A stretch of DNA of 64,000 nucleotides from contig NZ_QJJZ01000014.1 of the NCBI RefSeq assembly GCF_003201775.1, positions 1 to 64,000 of the forward strand, written 5' to 3'. This DNA comes from Arenibacter sp. ARW7G5Y1 (GTDB lineage Bacteria; Bacteroidota; Bacteroidia; Flavobacteriales; Flavobacteriaceae). Positions 6,985 to 16,646 of the stretch are shown here, one piece after another. Both the position numbers and the translations under genes were made by a program. Within the stretch, counting starts at the first letter, position 1, and the number at the start of each line of letters is the position of its first letter. Below the pieces are notes generated by a model. It ran no database searches. It saw only the letters and a program-made list of their open reading frames with translations, and was not told the origin of the DNA.

Positions 6985-8682
6985 TTACCAGCTACCGCCA
7001 CCGCCACCGCCAAAACCACCGCCAGAAGAACCGCCACCACTAGAGCTTCCACTGCTGGAAGGGGAACTTACCATATTCGATTTTGTGCTTGACATGGTCT
7101 TGGAAAAGGATTTGGAAAACTGATTCATTGTAAAACTACTACTTGAAGTAGAGGTATACCAGTTAGGGGGGGGTATATTTAGATTGCGAAACTTTTTGGC
7201 CCATTGATCAAACAAACCAAAGGCCAGTGCGTACCCCAGGGTATTCTCAAAATAATGCGGGTCCTCCTTCAAAAGCATCTTTAATCTGTTTTCCTCCGCT
7301 ACCTTAATAAATTTTTTAAATCCCTTTAATTCGGAAAGTAACTCATTGCCCTTCGCATTCTTTTTTACCATAAATCGATTGACAAAAATAAGTATCACAC
7401 AGACAACTACGATGGCCACTGCTGCCAAAGGCCCCCAGAGGAACAAACCTACCAAGGTAAGTCCGATCGCCAAAACTATCAAAGCCACATACATAATGCC
7501 CTGCATTTTTTTGGACTCCGCTTCGTAATAGGGCTGTGCACTTTCCTTTAACTGGCTGCGCGCCTTTATCATTTTGGTATAAAAGGTATCCTTTAAACTA
7601 CTTACAAGTACTTCGGTACCAACCACATTGGCATTGTCACCAAACAGGCCCTTGAATATTTCCAATTCATAGGTAGGGGAATCCATTGGCAAGGATTGCA
7701 GCCGAATAATTTTGGTGTCCTTTGATCCAAAAAGGCCCTTTTTGGGAATTTCTTCCAGTCTTATATACCCTTTTGACCCCCAATAGGGTATTAAGGCTAT
7801 CAAATCGGCATTGTCATCCTTATCGTTGATTAAAAACCCAACCATGGCAGGATCCAAACCGTCAGGCGGAAAATAACTGGTGGCAGCAATGACACGTTGG
7901 TCCTTGCCAAATTTCCACCATACCCTAAAAAAGGCAAAAAGCATTATCCCGATCAGGGACACCCAGCCATAATTATCCCAAAAAGGCCAAAAGGGCTTTT
8001 CCTTTACAACTGAACCTAACGGAAGATTCATCAATACCGTAACACTCTCTCCGGGGTGGGATACAAAACCCGCCTTGCTTGTTCCGGAAAATTCATTATC
8101 CGTAAAATATAATTGCATGTCCGCTGAAGTTGTAGAAGTACCCCTCTCCCCTGCGTACACAAAGCTGTTTTCTTTGCTGGGAAATATATTGTCCGGAAGC
8201 CTAATGGTAAAACTGACTTGGTGAAAATTGGCCAACCAATCCTCTGGTTTGATGTTCCAATAAAACCGGATTTGCGTATCCTCAAAAAGAAAGGCATTAT
8301 GGACCCGATATTTAATTTCGTAATGCTGGGGACCAACCAGGGTAATATCCTTATCCCCAATTTTGATTTCCAAATGGTCCTGCATCTTTTGTACAAAATC
8401 GAATGGCGCTTCAAATTTGTAATCGGGAACCTTTATCTTACCAATCTTAATCTTTCGGGTAGATTGGTTACCCTTGGAGTCGACAAGGTCATATTTTGTT
8501 TGGATAGTCCTATAAATTCCATGTTTGGGAATTTCAAAGTTAAGATCGTAGTTTTCAACCACATCAAAATAACCTTCCTTATGAACCGTGATGTCGACAG
8601 CGTAATTTTTAACCGTAAAATCCTGGGCCCAGCCCGTGTGGATGGTTACAAGAAATAAAAATAAACAATAGGTATTTTTCAT
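6985..8682 (-). CDS. DUF2207 membrane protein with Gly/Ser-rich tail
   Basis: 565 residues: a signal peptide (about 1-19, ending GWAQ), an extracytoplasmic beta-rich DUF2207 domain (about 20-220), one TM segment near 240-258, a second cytoplasmic region, a TM pair around 395-435, and a C-terminal tail almost wholly Gly/Ser (GSSSGGGSSGGGFGGGGGGSW). This architecture is the usual partner of LemA. Its ATG overlaps the lemA stop by one base (TAATG), so translation is probably coupled. The pair is thought to act at the cell envelope; the molecular role is not established. Confidence 0.85.
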   Translation of the reverse strand: MKNTYCLFLFLVTIHTGWAQDFTVKNYAVDITVHKEGYFDVVENYDLNFEIPKHGIYRTIQTKYDLVDSKGNQSTRKIKIGKIKVPDYKFEAPFDFVQKMQDHLEIKIGDKDITLVGPQHYEIKYRVHNAFLFEDTQIRFYWNIKPEDWLANFHQVSFTIRLPDNIFPSKENSFVYAGERGTSTTSADMQLYFTDNEFSGTSKAGFVSHPGESVTVLMNLPLGSVVKEKPFWPFWDNYGWVSLIGIMLFAFFRVWWKFGKDQRVIAATSYFPPDGLDPAMVGFLINDKDDNADLIALIPYWGSKGYIRLEEIPKKGLFGSKDTKIIRLQSLPMDSPTYELEIFKGLFGDNANVVGTEVLVSSLKDTFYTKMIKARSQLKESAQPYYEAESKKMQGIMYVALIVLAIGLTLVGLFLWGPLAAVAIVVVCVILIFVNRFMVKKNAKGNELLSELKGFKKFIKVAEENRLKMLLKEDPHYFENTLGYALAFGLFDQWAKKFRNLNIPPPNWYTSTSSSSFTMNQFSKSFSKTMSSTKSNMVSSPSSSGSSSGGGSSGGGFGGGGGGSW

Positions 8683-9242
8683 TAAGAGAAATCTACTTTT
8701 ACATTCGCTCTACTAGCCTCCTCCGCTTCAAAATAATCGAAATGTTGATATTTAAATAAACTGGCCACCAATACCCCTGGTACACTTTCCCCATAAGTAT
8801 TATTTTCCCGCACTGAACCATTATAGTACCTTCTGGCGCGTTCCAGATTTTCTTCAATTTCGTTTAACTTTTGTTGCAGATCCAAATAATTGGCGTTGGC
8901 CTTAAGATCTGGGTAGGCTTCCCCTAAGGCAAATATACTTCTCAAACTTTGTTGAAGTTGATTCTCTGCCTTAATTTGGGCATTGATATCCCCGGAAGGG
9001 ACTGCCATAGCAGCATTTCTGGCATTTATTACAGCCTCTAAGGTCGATTTTTCATGTTTGGCATATCCTTTTACGGTCTCCACCAAATTTGGTATTAGAT
9101 CGTACCTTCTTTTTAAAGCTACATCTATGTTGCTCCAAGCATCCTTGACCAGGTTTCTAAGTGTGGCAAAGCGATTGAAAATATTTACTAAGAACAAGGC
9201 TATCAAAGCTAGGATTCCCAAAAAAATAATTAATGTAATCAT
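8682..9242 (-). CDS. lemA: LemA family protein
   Basis: 186 residues, typical for LemA. One N-terminal TM helix (about 1-20) is followed by a helical domain with the family signature (LVKDAWSNIDVALKRRYDLI, then PNLVETVKGYAKHE) and a YYNGSVREN motif near 140. LemA proteins are membrane-anchored helical-bundle proteins; a phage-independent role in envelope homeostasis is assumed. It is the first gene of a two-gene operon with DUF2207. Confidence 0.92.
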   Translation of the reverse strand: MITLIIFLGILALIALFLVNIFNRFATLRNLVKDAWSNIDVALKRRYDLIPNLVETVKGYAKHEKSTLEAVINARNAAMAVPSGDINAQIKAENQLQQSLRSIFALGEAYPDLKANANYLDLQQKLNEIEENLERARRYYNGSVRENNTYGESVPGVLVASLFKYQHFDYFEAEEASRANVKVDFS

Positions 9243-9486
9243 GGTCCGGTTTTTAGATGTTACAAATATGGTTCACTAAGTTACTTTATTTTTTTGTTCA
9301 TTCAATAGGCCATTTATCAAATTAGGGGAAACATGGAAAAATTTAAATTAAAAAACTTTATTGTTTCCTTGCCGGGAGAAGGAAGCTTATCTCGAAAATA
9401 ACTGCAGGATGTAAGAATTACTTATCATAGGTCAATGTGCATAAGCCATAGGAATCTTAATTTTGAGGAAACAAAAAAAAGATATC

Positions 9487-10197
9487 ATGAAAACTATACT
9501 ACATAAAGCAGACAGCAGAGGACATGCCGATCACGGTTGGTTAAATTCATACCACAGCTTTAGTTTTGCCAATTATCACAACCCGGAGCGAATGAACTTT
9601 GGGGTTCTCAGGGTTCTAAACGATGATACTGTCTCTGGCGGGCAGGGCTTCGGGCAACATCCTCACAAGAACATGGAAATCATTTCCATTCCCTTGAAAG
9701 GGGATTTGGAACATAAGGATAGTATGGGCAATACCACCGTTATCAAAGAAGGTGATGTTCAGGTGATGAGCGCAGGAACCGGTGTTTTTCATAGCGAGTA
9801 TAACAAAAACAAAAATGAAGAAGTTAAATTTCTGCAGATTTGGGTATTTCCAAAAACACAAAATGTAACTCCTAGATACGACCAGATTTCTACCCGTGAT
9901 CTGGCCACAAAAAATTCCTTTTACCAAATTCTTTCACCCGAAAAAACAGATCAAGGAGTCTGGATACATCAGGATGCTTGGTTTTCCATGGGGGATTTTG
10001 ATGCAGAAATCACTTCAACTTATACTTTAAACAATCCCGCTAATGGATTGTATTTATTTGTACTGGAAGGGGAAATAACTATTGAAGACCAAATACTACA
10101 GAGACGTGACGCCATGGGTTTGTGGGATACGGACCATATTAACCTTACCGCCAAAGCAGCCAGCAAGATATTATTAATGGAAGTTCCATTGGCATAA
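9487..10197 (+). CDS. Pirin family protein (bicupin)
   Basis: 236 residues from the ATG at 9487 (MKTILHKADSRG); an in-frame ATG 24 nt upstream is less likely. The N-terminal cupin contains the pirin metal ligands His58, His60 (GFGQHPHKN), His102 and Glu104 (GVFHSEYN), so a metal site of the YhhW quercetinase-like type is intact. A shorter C-terminal cupin follows. Bacterial pirins act as redox- or metal-linked dioxygenases or as protein-binding factors; the substrate is unknown. It stands alone, followed by a weak terminator-like hairpin. Confidence 0.9.
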   Translation: MKTILHKADSRGHADHGWLNSYHSFSFANYHNPERMNFGVLRVLNDDTVSGGQGFGQHPHKNMEIISIPLKGDLEHKDSMGNTTVIKEGDVQVMSAGTGVFHSEYNKNKNEEVKFLQIWVFPKTQNVTPRYDQISTRDLATKNSFYQILSPEKTDQGVWIHQDAWFSMGDFDAEITSTYTLNNPANGLYLFVLEGEITIEDQILQRRDAMGLWDTDHINLTAKAASKILLMEVPLA

Positions 10198-10207
10198 CGG
10201 CCAAACC

Positions 10208-10255
10208 CCACCAACCAATACACTACATTCTGCTTTTTAGCGAAGTGGTTGGTGG
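10208..10255 (+). terminator. Possible terminator after the pirin gene
   Basis: CCACCAACCA (10208-10217) and TGGTTGGTGG (10246-10255) are perfect inverted arms with a 28-nt loop. The following T-run is short (TTTG), so it may be a weak terminator or another hairpin. Confidence 0.4.
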
Positions 10256-10313
10256 TTTGTCGAATTTAGTGCACTTCCAAGGGCATTTACCTTAATTTAA
10301 GGGTAATTTTACT

Positions 10314-11804
10314 ATGCACAAAACCTGTATTTTGAAAAAAATCAAACTCCTGTTCGCGGTAGCAACCATTATTCCCATTGCCTTGTCATGTTCCAAAGAG
10401 GGCAAGGAGGAACTTTTGGATATTGTAATCAAGGAACAACCGGCAGATCAACCGACTGAAGAGCCCGGTGTGCAAGAACCTATTATTGAAAGTAGCCCGC
10501 TCCCCAACAACCCGCAAAGAACCGGGGATGCCGCAGCTGGATACGAATATTTAATTTCAGGCGATTATATGAGTTCCGGAATTCCCTATGACGCCTTTCT
10601 ATTGGGGAGCGATGTAAGTCCCGATAACCGTCTCAATAGAACGGGAGACAACGCAAACCTGCCCTACGATTACACAGCAATAACCGCTGATAACGGAACA
10701 AGGGTGGTTGCGCCCAATTGTATGGCATGCCACGCCTCTACCATAAACAACCAATTTATAATTGGGCTTGGGAGTCATGATGCCGATTTTACAGTAAACA
10801 GGGCTAGCAATATAACCTTGTTGAATTCAGGTATAAGAGCATTATACGGTGGGGAGGAGAGTCCGGAATGGAAGGCATACGAACAATTCAGGAAAAGCAT
10901 AATGGCCATTGGCCCCAAGACAATTACAGAAACCAAAGGTGCCAATCCCGCCGATAAAATTACCCAGGTATTGATAGCACATCGGGATAAAAACACATTG
11001 GATTGGGCAGACACACCATTCGTGGAAATACCGGATGAGGTGATCCCTTCAGATGTGCCCGCATGGTGGCTGTTAAAGAAAAAGAATGCCATGTTTTACC
11101 ACGCCATAGGCCGACTTGATTATTGCAAGTCGTTTATAGGCTCCAGCCTTCTAACCCTGGGGGATGCAACCAAGGCGGTTGAAATAGACACTAAAATGGT
11201 AGATGTATTGGCCTACATACAGACTTTGGAAGCTCCTGAGTATCCATTTCCCATAGATTCGGATTTAGCGCAGCAGGGCAAACAACTGTTTGAAAATACT
11301 TGCGCAACCTGTCACGGTACCTATGGGGACAACCCAACCTATCCTAATTTACTCGTAACCTTAAAGTCGGTTGGAACCGATCCGGAATTATCCAACCATT
11401 ACACACAATCTTCTCCCATGAACGATTATTTTATGGATTGGTTCAACACGGGATGGTTTGGCACCAATGACAATAGCCTGGAAATAAAGGCAGAAGGCGG
11501 CTATATTGCTCCACCTCTGGATGGCATATGGGCTACTGCCCCATACTTCCATAATGGATCGGTACCTACCCTGGAAGACGTCTTGAACAGCAAGAACAGA
11601 CCCACGAGATGGAGCAGGTCTTTTGACAATACCGATTACGATCAATCAAAAGTGGGTTGGATCTATTCCAGCGAACAGACCAAAGTTGACGAGAACACCT
11701 ACGATACCACCTTAAAGGGATATGGAAATTCTGGCCACATCTTTGGCGACCAATTGACCAATTTAGAAAGGTCTGCACTAATAGAATATCTAAAAACGCT
11801 GTAA
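10314..11804 (+). CDS. Dihaem c-type cytochrome lipoprotein
   Basis: 496 residues with a lipoprotein signal (ALSC, Cys26) and an acidic/Pro-rich linker (about 30-65). Two haem c sites are visible, CMACH (136-140) and CATCH (330-334). The C-terminal segment (APPLDGIWATAPYFHNGSVP, then TLEDVL) is found in MauG/CcpA- and RoxA-like multihaem oxidases and related cytochromes. It would sit in the periplasm, lipid-anchored, in electron transfer or peroxidase/oxygenase chemistry; which of these cannot be decided. There is no partner gene beside it. Confidence 0.85.
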   Translation: MHKTCILKKIKLLFAVATIIPIALSCSKEGKEELLDIVIKEQPADQPTEEPGVQEPIIESSPLPNNPQRTGDAAAGYEYLISGDYMSSGIPYDAFLLGSDVSPDNRLNRTGDNANLPYDYTAITADNGTRVVAPNCMACHASTINNQFIIGLGSHDADFTVNRASNITLLNSGIRALYGGEESPEWKAYEQFRKSIMAIGPKTITETKGANPADKITQVLIAHRDKNTLDWADTPFVEIPDEVIPSDVPAWWLLKKKNAMFYHAIGRLDYCKSFIGSSLLTLGDATKAVEIDTKMVDVLAYIQTLEAPEYPFPIDSDLAQQGKQLFENTCATCHGTYGDNPTYPNLLVTLKSVGTDPELSNHYTQSSPMNDYFMDWFNTGWFGTNDNSLEIKAEGGYIAPPLDGIWATAPYFHNGSVPTLEDVLNSKNRPTRWSRSFDNTDYDQSKVGWIYSSEQTKVDENTYDTTLKGYGNSGHIFGDQLTNLERSALIEYLKTL

Positions 11805-11922
11805 TTCAACATTTTATAGCTACCGATTTAAATCAATACAACAACTTTATCCCTCTTTCATTTAGAAGAACCAACTAGCGTATATACGGATGTTTTCCAG
11901 TGTCCAATGAGCACGGCCAGCC

Positions 11923-13482
11923 TTATTCCTCCGGTGGCCTGCCATGAATATCTTCGTAAATAGTATCGAAGTTTTGGCGCAAATGTGTGCTTAATTTTTT
12001 GTGATAATCATCTGTTAGCCACTTAAGAAAGTTGTAAGTGCTTTTGCTAATGCACTTGGCATAACGCTGAATTCTATCATCTATATCCGGACCCAACATC
12101 TTGGCGAGCGCAAGGGCATCATAAACATCCTCACTGTTTTCCACGCATATTCTGGCATGTTGTGCAATAGATCGCTCCAATACCACCTTTGACGTCTCCC
12201 CATTTTTAATGGAATCCACATAGGTTTCCTTTATATCGAAATAAACATCCTCGGATTTGGCAAATTCCGCACGCAAATCTTCGGGCATCTCCCATTTGAA
12301 ATTGCTTTCCAACTCCTCATCACTCAAAAGTCGCTCTGCATAAAAATTGGGCGACTTAAATATGGTCTGCCAGTCCAAATCCGCTCCCCATGGACCAAAG
12401 CGATGGAAATTGTTACCCAGGTCAATTACCGAGAAGGAGGATTTATTGTTCAAAATTCTTGAACCCCTACCTATCATCTGATAGTACAGGGTTAAGGATT
12501 TGGTGGCCCGGTTCAAAATAATGGTATCTATGGTAGGTTCATCAAACCCTGTGGTCAAAATACTTACGGAGGTCAAAATGGCGTTAGGTGTCATGCTAAA
12601 CCACTTTAAAATGGTTTTACGCTGTTTTTTGGTAGCAGTATTATCCAAATGGGCAATAGGATATCCCGCTGCCCTAAAGGTCTCGTAAACATGCAGGGAA
12701 GTATTTATTCCATTATTAAAAATCAAGGTCTTTTTTCCTTTGGAATGTTTCTCATAAGCCTCCAACAGCTTACTGAGCATTTGGCTGTTGTTATAAAGGT
12801 CTTCTGAGGATTTAACGGTGTAATCTCCATTGGACCCAACCTCCAAAGAGGTTAGTCCCATATTGTAGGAGTAGAAATCGGCTCTGGCCAAAAATTCGTT
12901 TTCAATAAGCGCTTCAATGGTTTCCCCTACGATCAATTCATCATAGTTGTCTTTCATGGGCAAATCCTTATTGGAGCTCAAAGGCGTTGCGGTAACCCCC
13001 AAGACAAAGGAATTCTCAAAAAACTTGAACAATTTTGTAAAGGAGTTGTAGTGCGCCTCATCAATAATTACCAATCCAACATCGGAAATATCCAGTTTAT
13101 CGTCTTGTAACCGGTTGTTCAAGGTCTCCACCATGGCCACAAAACAACTATATTCTTCCTGGTCGTCCAAGTTGGCTTTACTATCCACCACTTTGTTGGT
13201 AACCCCAAAACTGGTCAACATGGTAGACGTTTGTTTGCAAAGCTCTATACGGTGGGTCATGATCAGCACCTTCTTATTATGGTGCTTGAGGTATTGCCTC
13301 ACGATTTCCGAAAAAATAACCGTTTTACCACCGCCAGTAGGCAATTGATACAAAAGATGATAATCATCCGGAGCGGTTTCGAATTTATCAAAAATTTGAT
13401 CTATAGCTCCTTTTTGATAGCTGTACAGCTCCTTATCCGTTTTTCTTTCTACAATAGCATTGGCAATCAAAGTCTCCGACAT
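11923..13482 (-). CDS. DEAD/DEAH-box superfamily 2 helicase
   Basis: 519 residues from MSETLIAN (the ATG at 13482, chosen over one 21 nt upstream). Walker A LPTGGGKT (47-54), a DEAH box (VIIDEAHYNS), a VTATPL motif III, and a C-terminal helicase domain with LTTGFDEPTID and YYQMIGRGSR (motif VI) show an intact SSL2/RecG-like DNA helicase or translocase of the restriction-helicase type. The last 150 residues are helical and unassigned. No nuclease or methylase genes lie nearby, so there is no evidence for a restriction system. It is transcribed alone. Confidence 0.88.
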   Translation of the reverse strand: MSETLIANAIVERKTDKELYSYQKGAIDQIFDKFETAPDDYHLLYQLPTGGGKTVIFSEIVRQYLKHHNKKVLIMTHRIELCKQTSTMLTSFGVTNKVVDSKANLDDQEEYSCFVAMVETLNNRLQDDKLDISDVGLVIIDEAHYNSFTKLFKFFENSFVLGVTATPLSSNKDLPMKDNYDELIVGETIEALIENEFLARADFYSYNMGLTSLEVGSNGDYTVKSSEDLYNNSQMLSKLLEAYEKHSKGKKTLIFNNGINTSLHVYETFRAAGYPIAHLDNTATKKQRKTILKWFSMTPNAILTSVSILTTGFDEPTIDTIILNRATKSLTLYYQMIGRGSRILNNKSSFSVIDLGNNFHRFGPWGADLDWQTIFKSPNFYAERLLSDEELESNFKWEMPEDLRAEFAKSEDVYFDIKETYVDSIKNGETSKVVLERSIAQHARICVENSEDVYDALALAKMLGPDIDDRIQRYAKCISKSTYNFLKWLTDDYHKKLSTHLRQNFDTIYEDIHGRPPEE

Positions 13483-13660
13483 AATCTCTTTTTTGGACTG
13501 CAAAACTAAGCCCTTTGTTGGGTGTTTAACGAATATTTTTGGAAAATTTAGGGAATAATTTTATTTTATTTCATTGTCGGACCCCTTTAAGGCCGCTATT
13601 GCATTAAACTATTCAATGAAATACCTAAGCCACTACGGTACACTGCTGCCAATGGCAACT

Positions 13661-14653
13661 CTAATTCTTGGCAAGGTTTCTTAGCGCCACCCATTGCTTG
13701 AGCATTTCCCGTGAATCCGTGGCCGGGTACCCCAATACGGTTTTTCCTGGAAGCACATCGCTCATTACACCGGAACCTGCCCCCACTACGGCGCCCGAAT
13801 TAATAGTGGTATGATCTTTTATGGAAGCACTCCCTCCTATTATTACGCCATCGCCCAAAGTAACCGAGCCAGCCAATCCACTGTGCCCGGCCATAATACA
13901 CGATCTTCCCAGCACACAATTATGGGCTATTTGAACCAAATTATCTATTTTACAACCATCACCCACTATGGTGGAACTAAACTTGCCTCGATCAACACAT
14001 GAATTGGCCCCAATTTCCACATAATTGCCAATCACCACATTTCCTATTTGCGGTATTTTCACCAATCCCCTACCATCATCACTGGGCCTATAACCAAATC
14101 CATCCGCGCCAATACTGACATTGGTATGGAAAATACAATTATTCCCTATTACACTACGCTCCCTGATAACGGTTCCGGACCAGATCACGGTATGATGACC
14201 TATGGTAGTTTCATCAAAAACAGTAACATTGGGATACAGGATAACCCCATCCCCCAAAACTACATTTTTACCCACATAACTACCTGCTCCAATTTTGCAA
14301 CCCTTACCCAAAACGGCAGTCTCGTGCACTTCGGCCCTTGGGTGGATTTCTTCCAATAATTCAGGAGGTGCTGGTTGAAACGCCTCCAGCAATTTGGCCA
14401 TGGCCAAATCTGCATTTACCACCTTAATAAAGGCCCTGCCCTCGCCGGGCAGTATTTTTACCGCATTGGACACTATGGCGGCACTGGCGCCGCACGAATC
14501 CCATTGCCGTGCATATTTATTGCTGGAGATAAATGTAATTTGTTGGTCTTTGGCCCTATTTATTTGTTCGGCACCAATGATTGGTTTGCTATAACTACCT
14601 ATAAGTTCCCCGTCCAAGAGCTCACTTATTTCTGCAACAGTAAATGATTTCAT
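13661..14653 (-). CDS. lpxD: UDP-3-O-(3-hydroxyacyl)glucosamine N-acyltransferase
   Basis: 330 residues, close to the E. coli enzyme. It adds the second hydroxyacyl chain to UDP-GlcN in lipid A synthesis, using acyl-ACP, in the cytoplasm. The N-terminal uridine-binding domain (1-100) is followed by a left-handed beta-helix of hexapeptide repeats (about 105-300) and a helical tail. The catalytic His is His244 in QIAHNCVLG. No other lpx gene is adjacent; flavobacteria often carry a second lpxD copy in the main lpx cluster, so this may be a paralogue. Confidence 0.92.
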   Translation of the reverse strand: MKSFTVAEISELLDGELIGSYSKPIIGAEQINRAKDQQITFISSNKYARQWDSCGASAAIVSNAVKILPGEGRAFIKVVNADLAMAKLLEAFQPAPPELLEEIHPRAEVHETAVLGKGCKIGAGSYVGKNVVLGDGVILYPNVTVFDETTIGHHTVIWSGTVIRERSVIGNNCIFHTNVSIGADGFGYRPSDDGRGLVKIPQIGNVVIGNYVEIGANSCVDRGKFSSTIVGDGCKIDNLVQIAHNCVLGRSCIMAGHSGLAGSVTLGDGVIIGGSASIKDHTTINSGAVVGAGSGVMSDVLPGKTVLGYPATDSREMLKQWVALRNLAKN

Positions 14654-14849
14654 ATAATATTTTCATTTTTGTTTTATTGCTAAAACACCGATTAATTTTC
14701 TACTTTATATTGGAATATAGCGTTAATTAACAAACTAAACCGCCAACTTTCAACGCAAGAGGCATAAAAATCAAATTTAAAGAAAAAAAAATTGTTGGCT
14801 AAGCTTGATTATTTGCCCTTTGGCCTGGTAGTGACAACACCCTGCCCAA

Positions 14850-15065
14850 CTATTGCCTTTTCGACTTTAAATACAATTGCTCTACCTTATCCCGCGCCCA
14901 TGGGGTCTTCCTTAAAAATTTTAGACTGGATTTAATAGAGGGGTCCTGATTAAAGCAGCGTATATTGATTCTTGCCCCCATTTCCTCCCAACCGTATTGG
15001 GCTACCAGGGAGTCCAACATATTGGCCAAGGTAATACCGTGCAAAGGATTCTTTTCGTTAATCAT
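14850..15065 (-). CDS. VF530 (DUF2132) family DNA-binding protein
   Basis: 71 residues matching the small VF530 fold: [20 protein letters not shown] followed by [33 protein letters not shown], the conserved family core. VF530 from Vibrio fischeri is a small helical protein reported to bind DNA; its cellular role is unknown. It lies between lpxD and an RNA helicase, both on the same strand, but with gaps of 54 and 196 bp. Confidence 0.85.
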   Translation of the reverse strand: MINEKNPLHGITLANMLDSLVAQYGWEEMGARINIRCFNQDPSIKSSLKFLRKTPWARDKVEQLYLKSKRQ

Positions 15066-15118
15066 TTAAAGCAATATATTAAATAAATATAATCATATAA
15101 TTTATCTACAGTTGATTA

Positions 15119-16483
15119 CTATTTTCTTTTTTTGTTTTTTTTCGAAAATATTTTATCTCCCCTGGTGATCGGTTTTTTATATTTCTTTGCGATTTCCCTT
15201 TTGTAGGATCCTCCTTGGTTTATCTTTTTGTTTTTATCCGATTTCTCATGAAAGGCAGCACCACGCCCCTCTTGTTGGGACGCACCCACAGGATTGTTGT
15301 GTTCCAGATTCTTTGGACGTTCCTCCGGTGCCAATTCTTCGGAAATTTTTACCTCTTCCGGAAACGCCAATAATGGAATTTTGTAATCCATTAATTTTTC
15401 AATGGCATTTTTAAACTCCTCCTCTTTCTCTGTATACAACAACAAGGAGTTCCCTTTTTTCTCCGCTCTACCGGTCCTACCTATACGGTGCATATAGTTC
15501 TCTGGATATGTAGGGGTATCAAAATTGATTACATGGGTAATCTGCTCCAGATCCAAGCCCCTGGACATTACATCGGTAGACACCAAGATCCTATTTTTAC
15601 CTTCATCGAATTGCTTAATGGACCTAATCCTATAATTCTGTGTTTTATTGGAATGAATTATGGCCGCCTCATCGCCAAAATCCACCTGGAGGGCTTCAAA
15701 CAACCTGTCGGCACTTCTCTTATTGGAAACAAAGATCAATACCTTTTTATAGACGGTTTTATCCTTCAACAGAAAGATCAACAAGTTTACTTTGGTGTAA
15801 TAATTTTGAACGGCATAGGCAACTTGTTCGATGTTTTCCAAGGGGGTTCCACTAACGGCTATCGATACTTTTTCCGGTGCAATAAAAAAGTCCTCTATTA
15901 ATTGGGAAACCTCCTCTGTCATGGTAGCAGAGAACATGATATTTTGTCTTCTCTGGGGCATTAATTCAAAAATATTGGTAATCTGGAAACGAAAACCAAG
16001 ATCCAACATAACATCTACCTCATCGATCACCAATTTCTTGACATCCCTTAGCTTGACCGTCCTGTCCAGCGTAAGGTCATATAATCTGCCAGGGGTAGCC
16101 ACCAAGATATCACACCCTTGGGCAACTGCCTGCCTCTGCGTATTTATATTTGCTCCCCCATAAATACCGCAAACCCTTACACTCATATACTTGGAATAAG
16201 CTTCTATATTGGCCACCACCTGCAGCACCAGTTCCCGTGTGGGCACCAATATCAATATTCTGGGATTGATTTGTTTCGAAAATTTCAACTCCTGCAAAAG
16301 TGGCAACATATAAGCAAAAGTTTTCCCGGTACCTGTTTGCGCAATCCCTATAATATCCTTTCCCGACATGATTACTGAAAAGGCCTCTTGTTGGATAGGG
16401 GTTGGTACATTAAATCCCAAATCCTCTATGGCATAATGTAATTGTTTTGATATATTAAAATCCGAAAAAGTGCTCATCCCCAA
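15119..16483 (-). CDS. DEAD-box-family RNA helicase (with DEVD motif II)
   Basis: 454 residues; the start could equally be the Met at residue 3 (MSTFSDF). Q motif around 9-32, Walker A AQTGTGKT (48-55), PTREL (81-85), motif II DEVD (154-157) in place of DEAD, SAT (185-187), and HRIGRTGR in the C-terminal RecA domain. The tail after about 385 is Lys-rich and disordered, typical of RNA-binding extensions in RhlE/CsdA-like proteins. It probably unwinds rRNA or mRNA duplexes during ribosome assembly or decay. The DEVD variant keeps both acidic ATPase residues, so activity should be retained. Confidence 0.9.
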   Translation of the reverse strand: MGMSTFSDFNISKQLHYAIEDLGFNVPTPIQQEAFSVIMSGKDIIGIAQTGTGKTFAYMLPLLQELKFSKQINPRILILVPTRELVLQVVANIEAYSKYMSVRVCGIYGGANINTQRQAVAQGCDILVATPGRLYDLTLDRTVKLRDVKKLVIDEVDVMLDLGFRFQITNIFELMPQRRQNIMFSATMTEEVSQLIEDFFIAPEKVSIAVSGTPLENIEQVAYAVQNYYTKVNLLIFLLKDKTVYKKVLIFVSNKRSADRLFEALQVDFGDEAAIIHSNKTQNYRIRSIKQFDEGKNRILVSTDVMSRGLDLEQITHVINFDTPTYPENYMHRIGRTGRAEKKGNSLLLYTEKEEEFKNAIEKLMDYKIPLLAFPEEVKISEELAPEERPKNLEHNNPVGASQQEGRGAAFHEKSDKNKKINQGGSYKREIAKKYKKPITRGDKIFSKKNKKRK

Positions 16484-16646
16484 TATTTTTCAACAAAGGT
16501 ATAGTTTATAATCCTGATTACTATCCTTTTCCCAATTGTTGCCATGAATCAAAGTCCTAATTGGATTCTTAATTAAAACTTAATTCCAGCGGCTAACTAT
16601 TCAATTATTATTATTTTGATACCCAAACCAATTTAAAATCCAAAAA

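Noticed and set aside
9333-9401. 22-codon frame before the pirin gene
   Set aside because: No support beyond an ATG and a stop; very low complexity.
11923-13482. DEAH helicase as part of a defence or restriction system
   Set aside because: No nuclease, methylase or other defence gene is adjacent; flanking genes are a cytochrome and lpxD.
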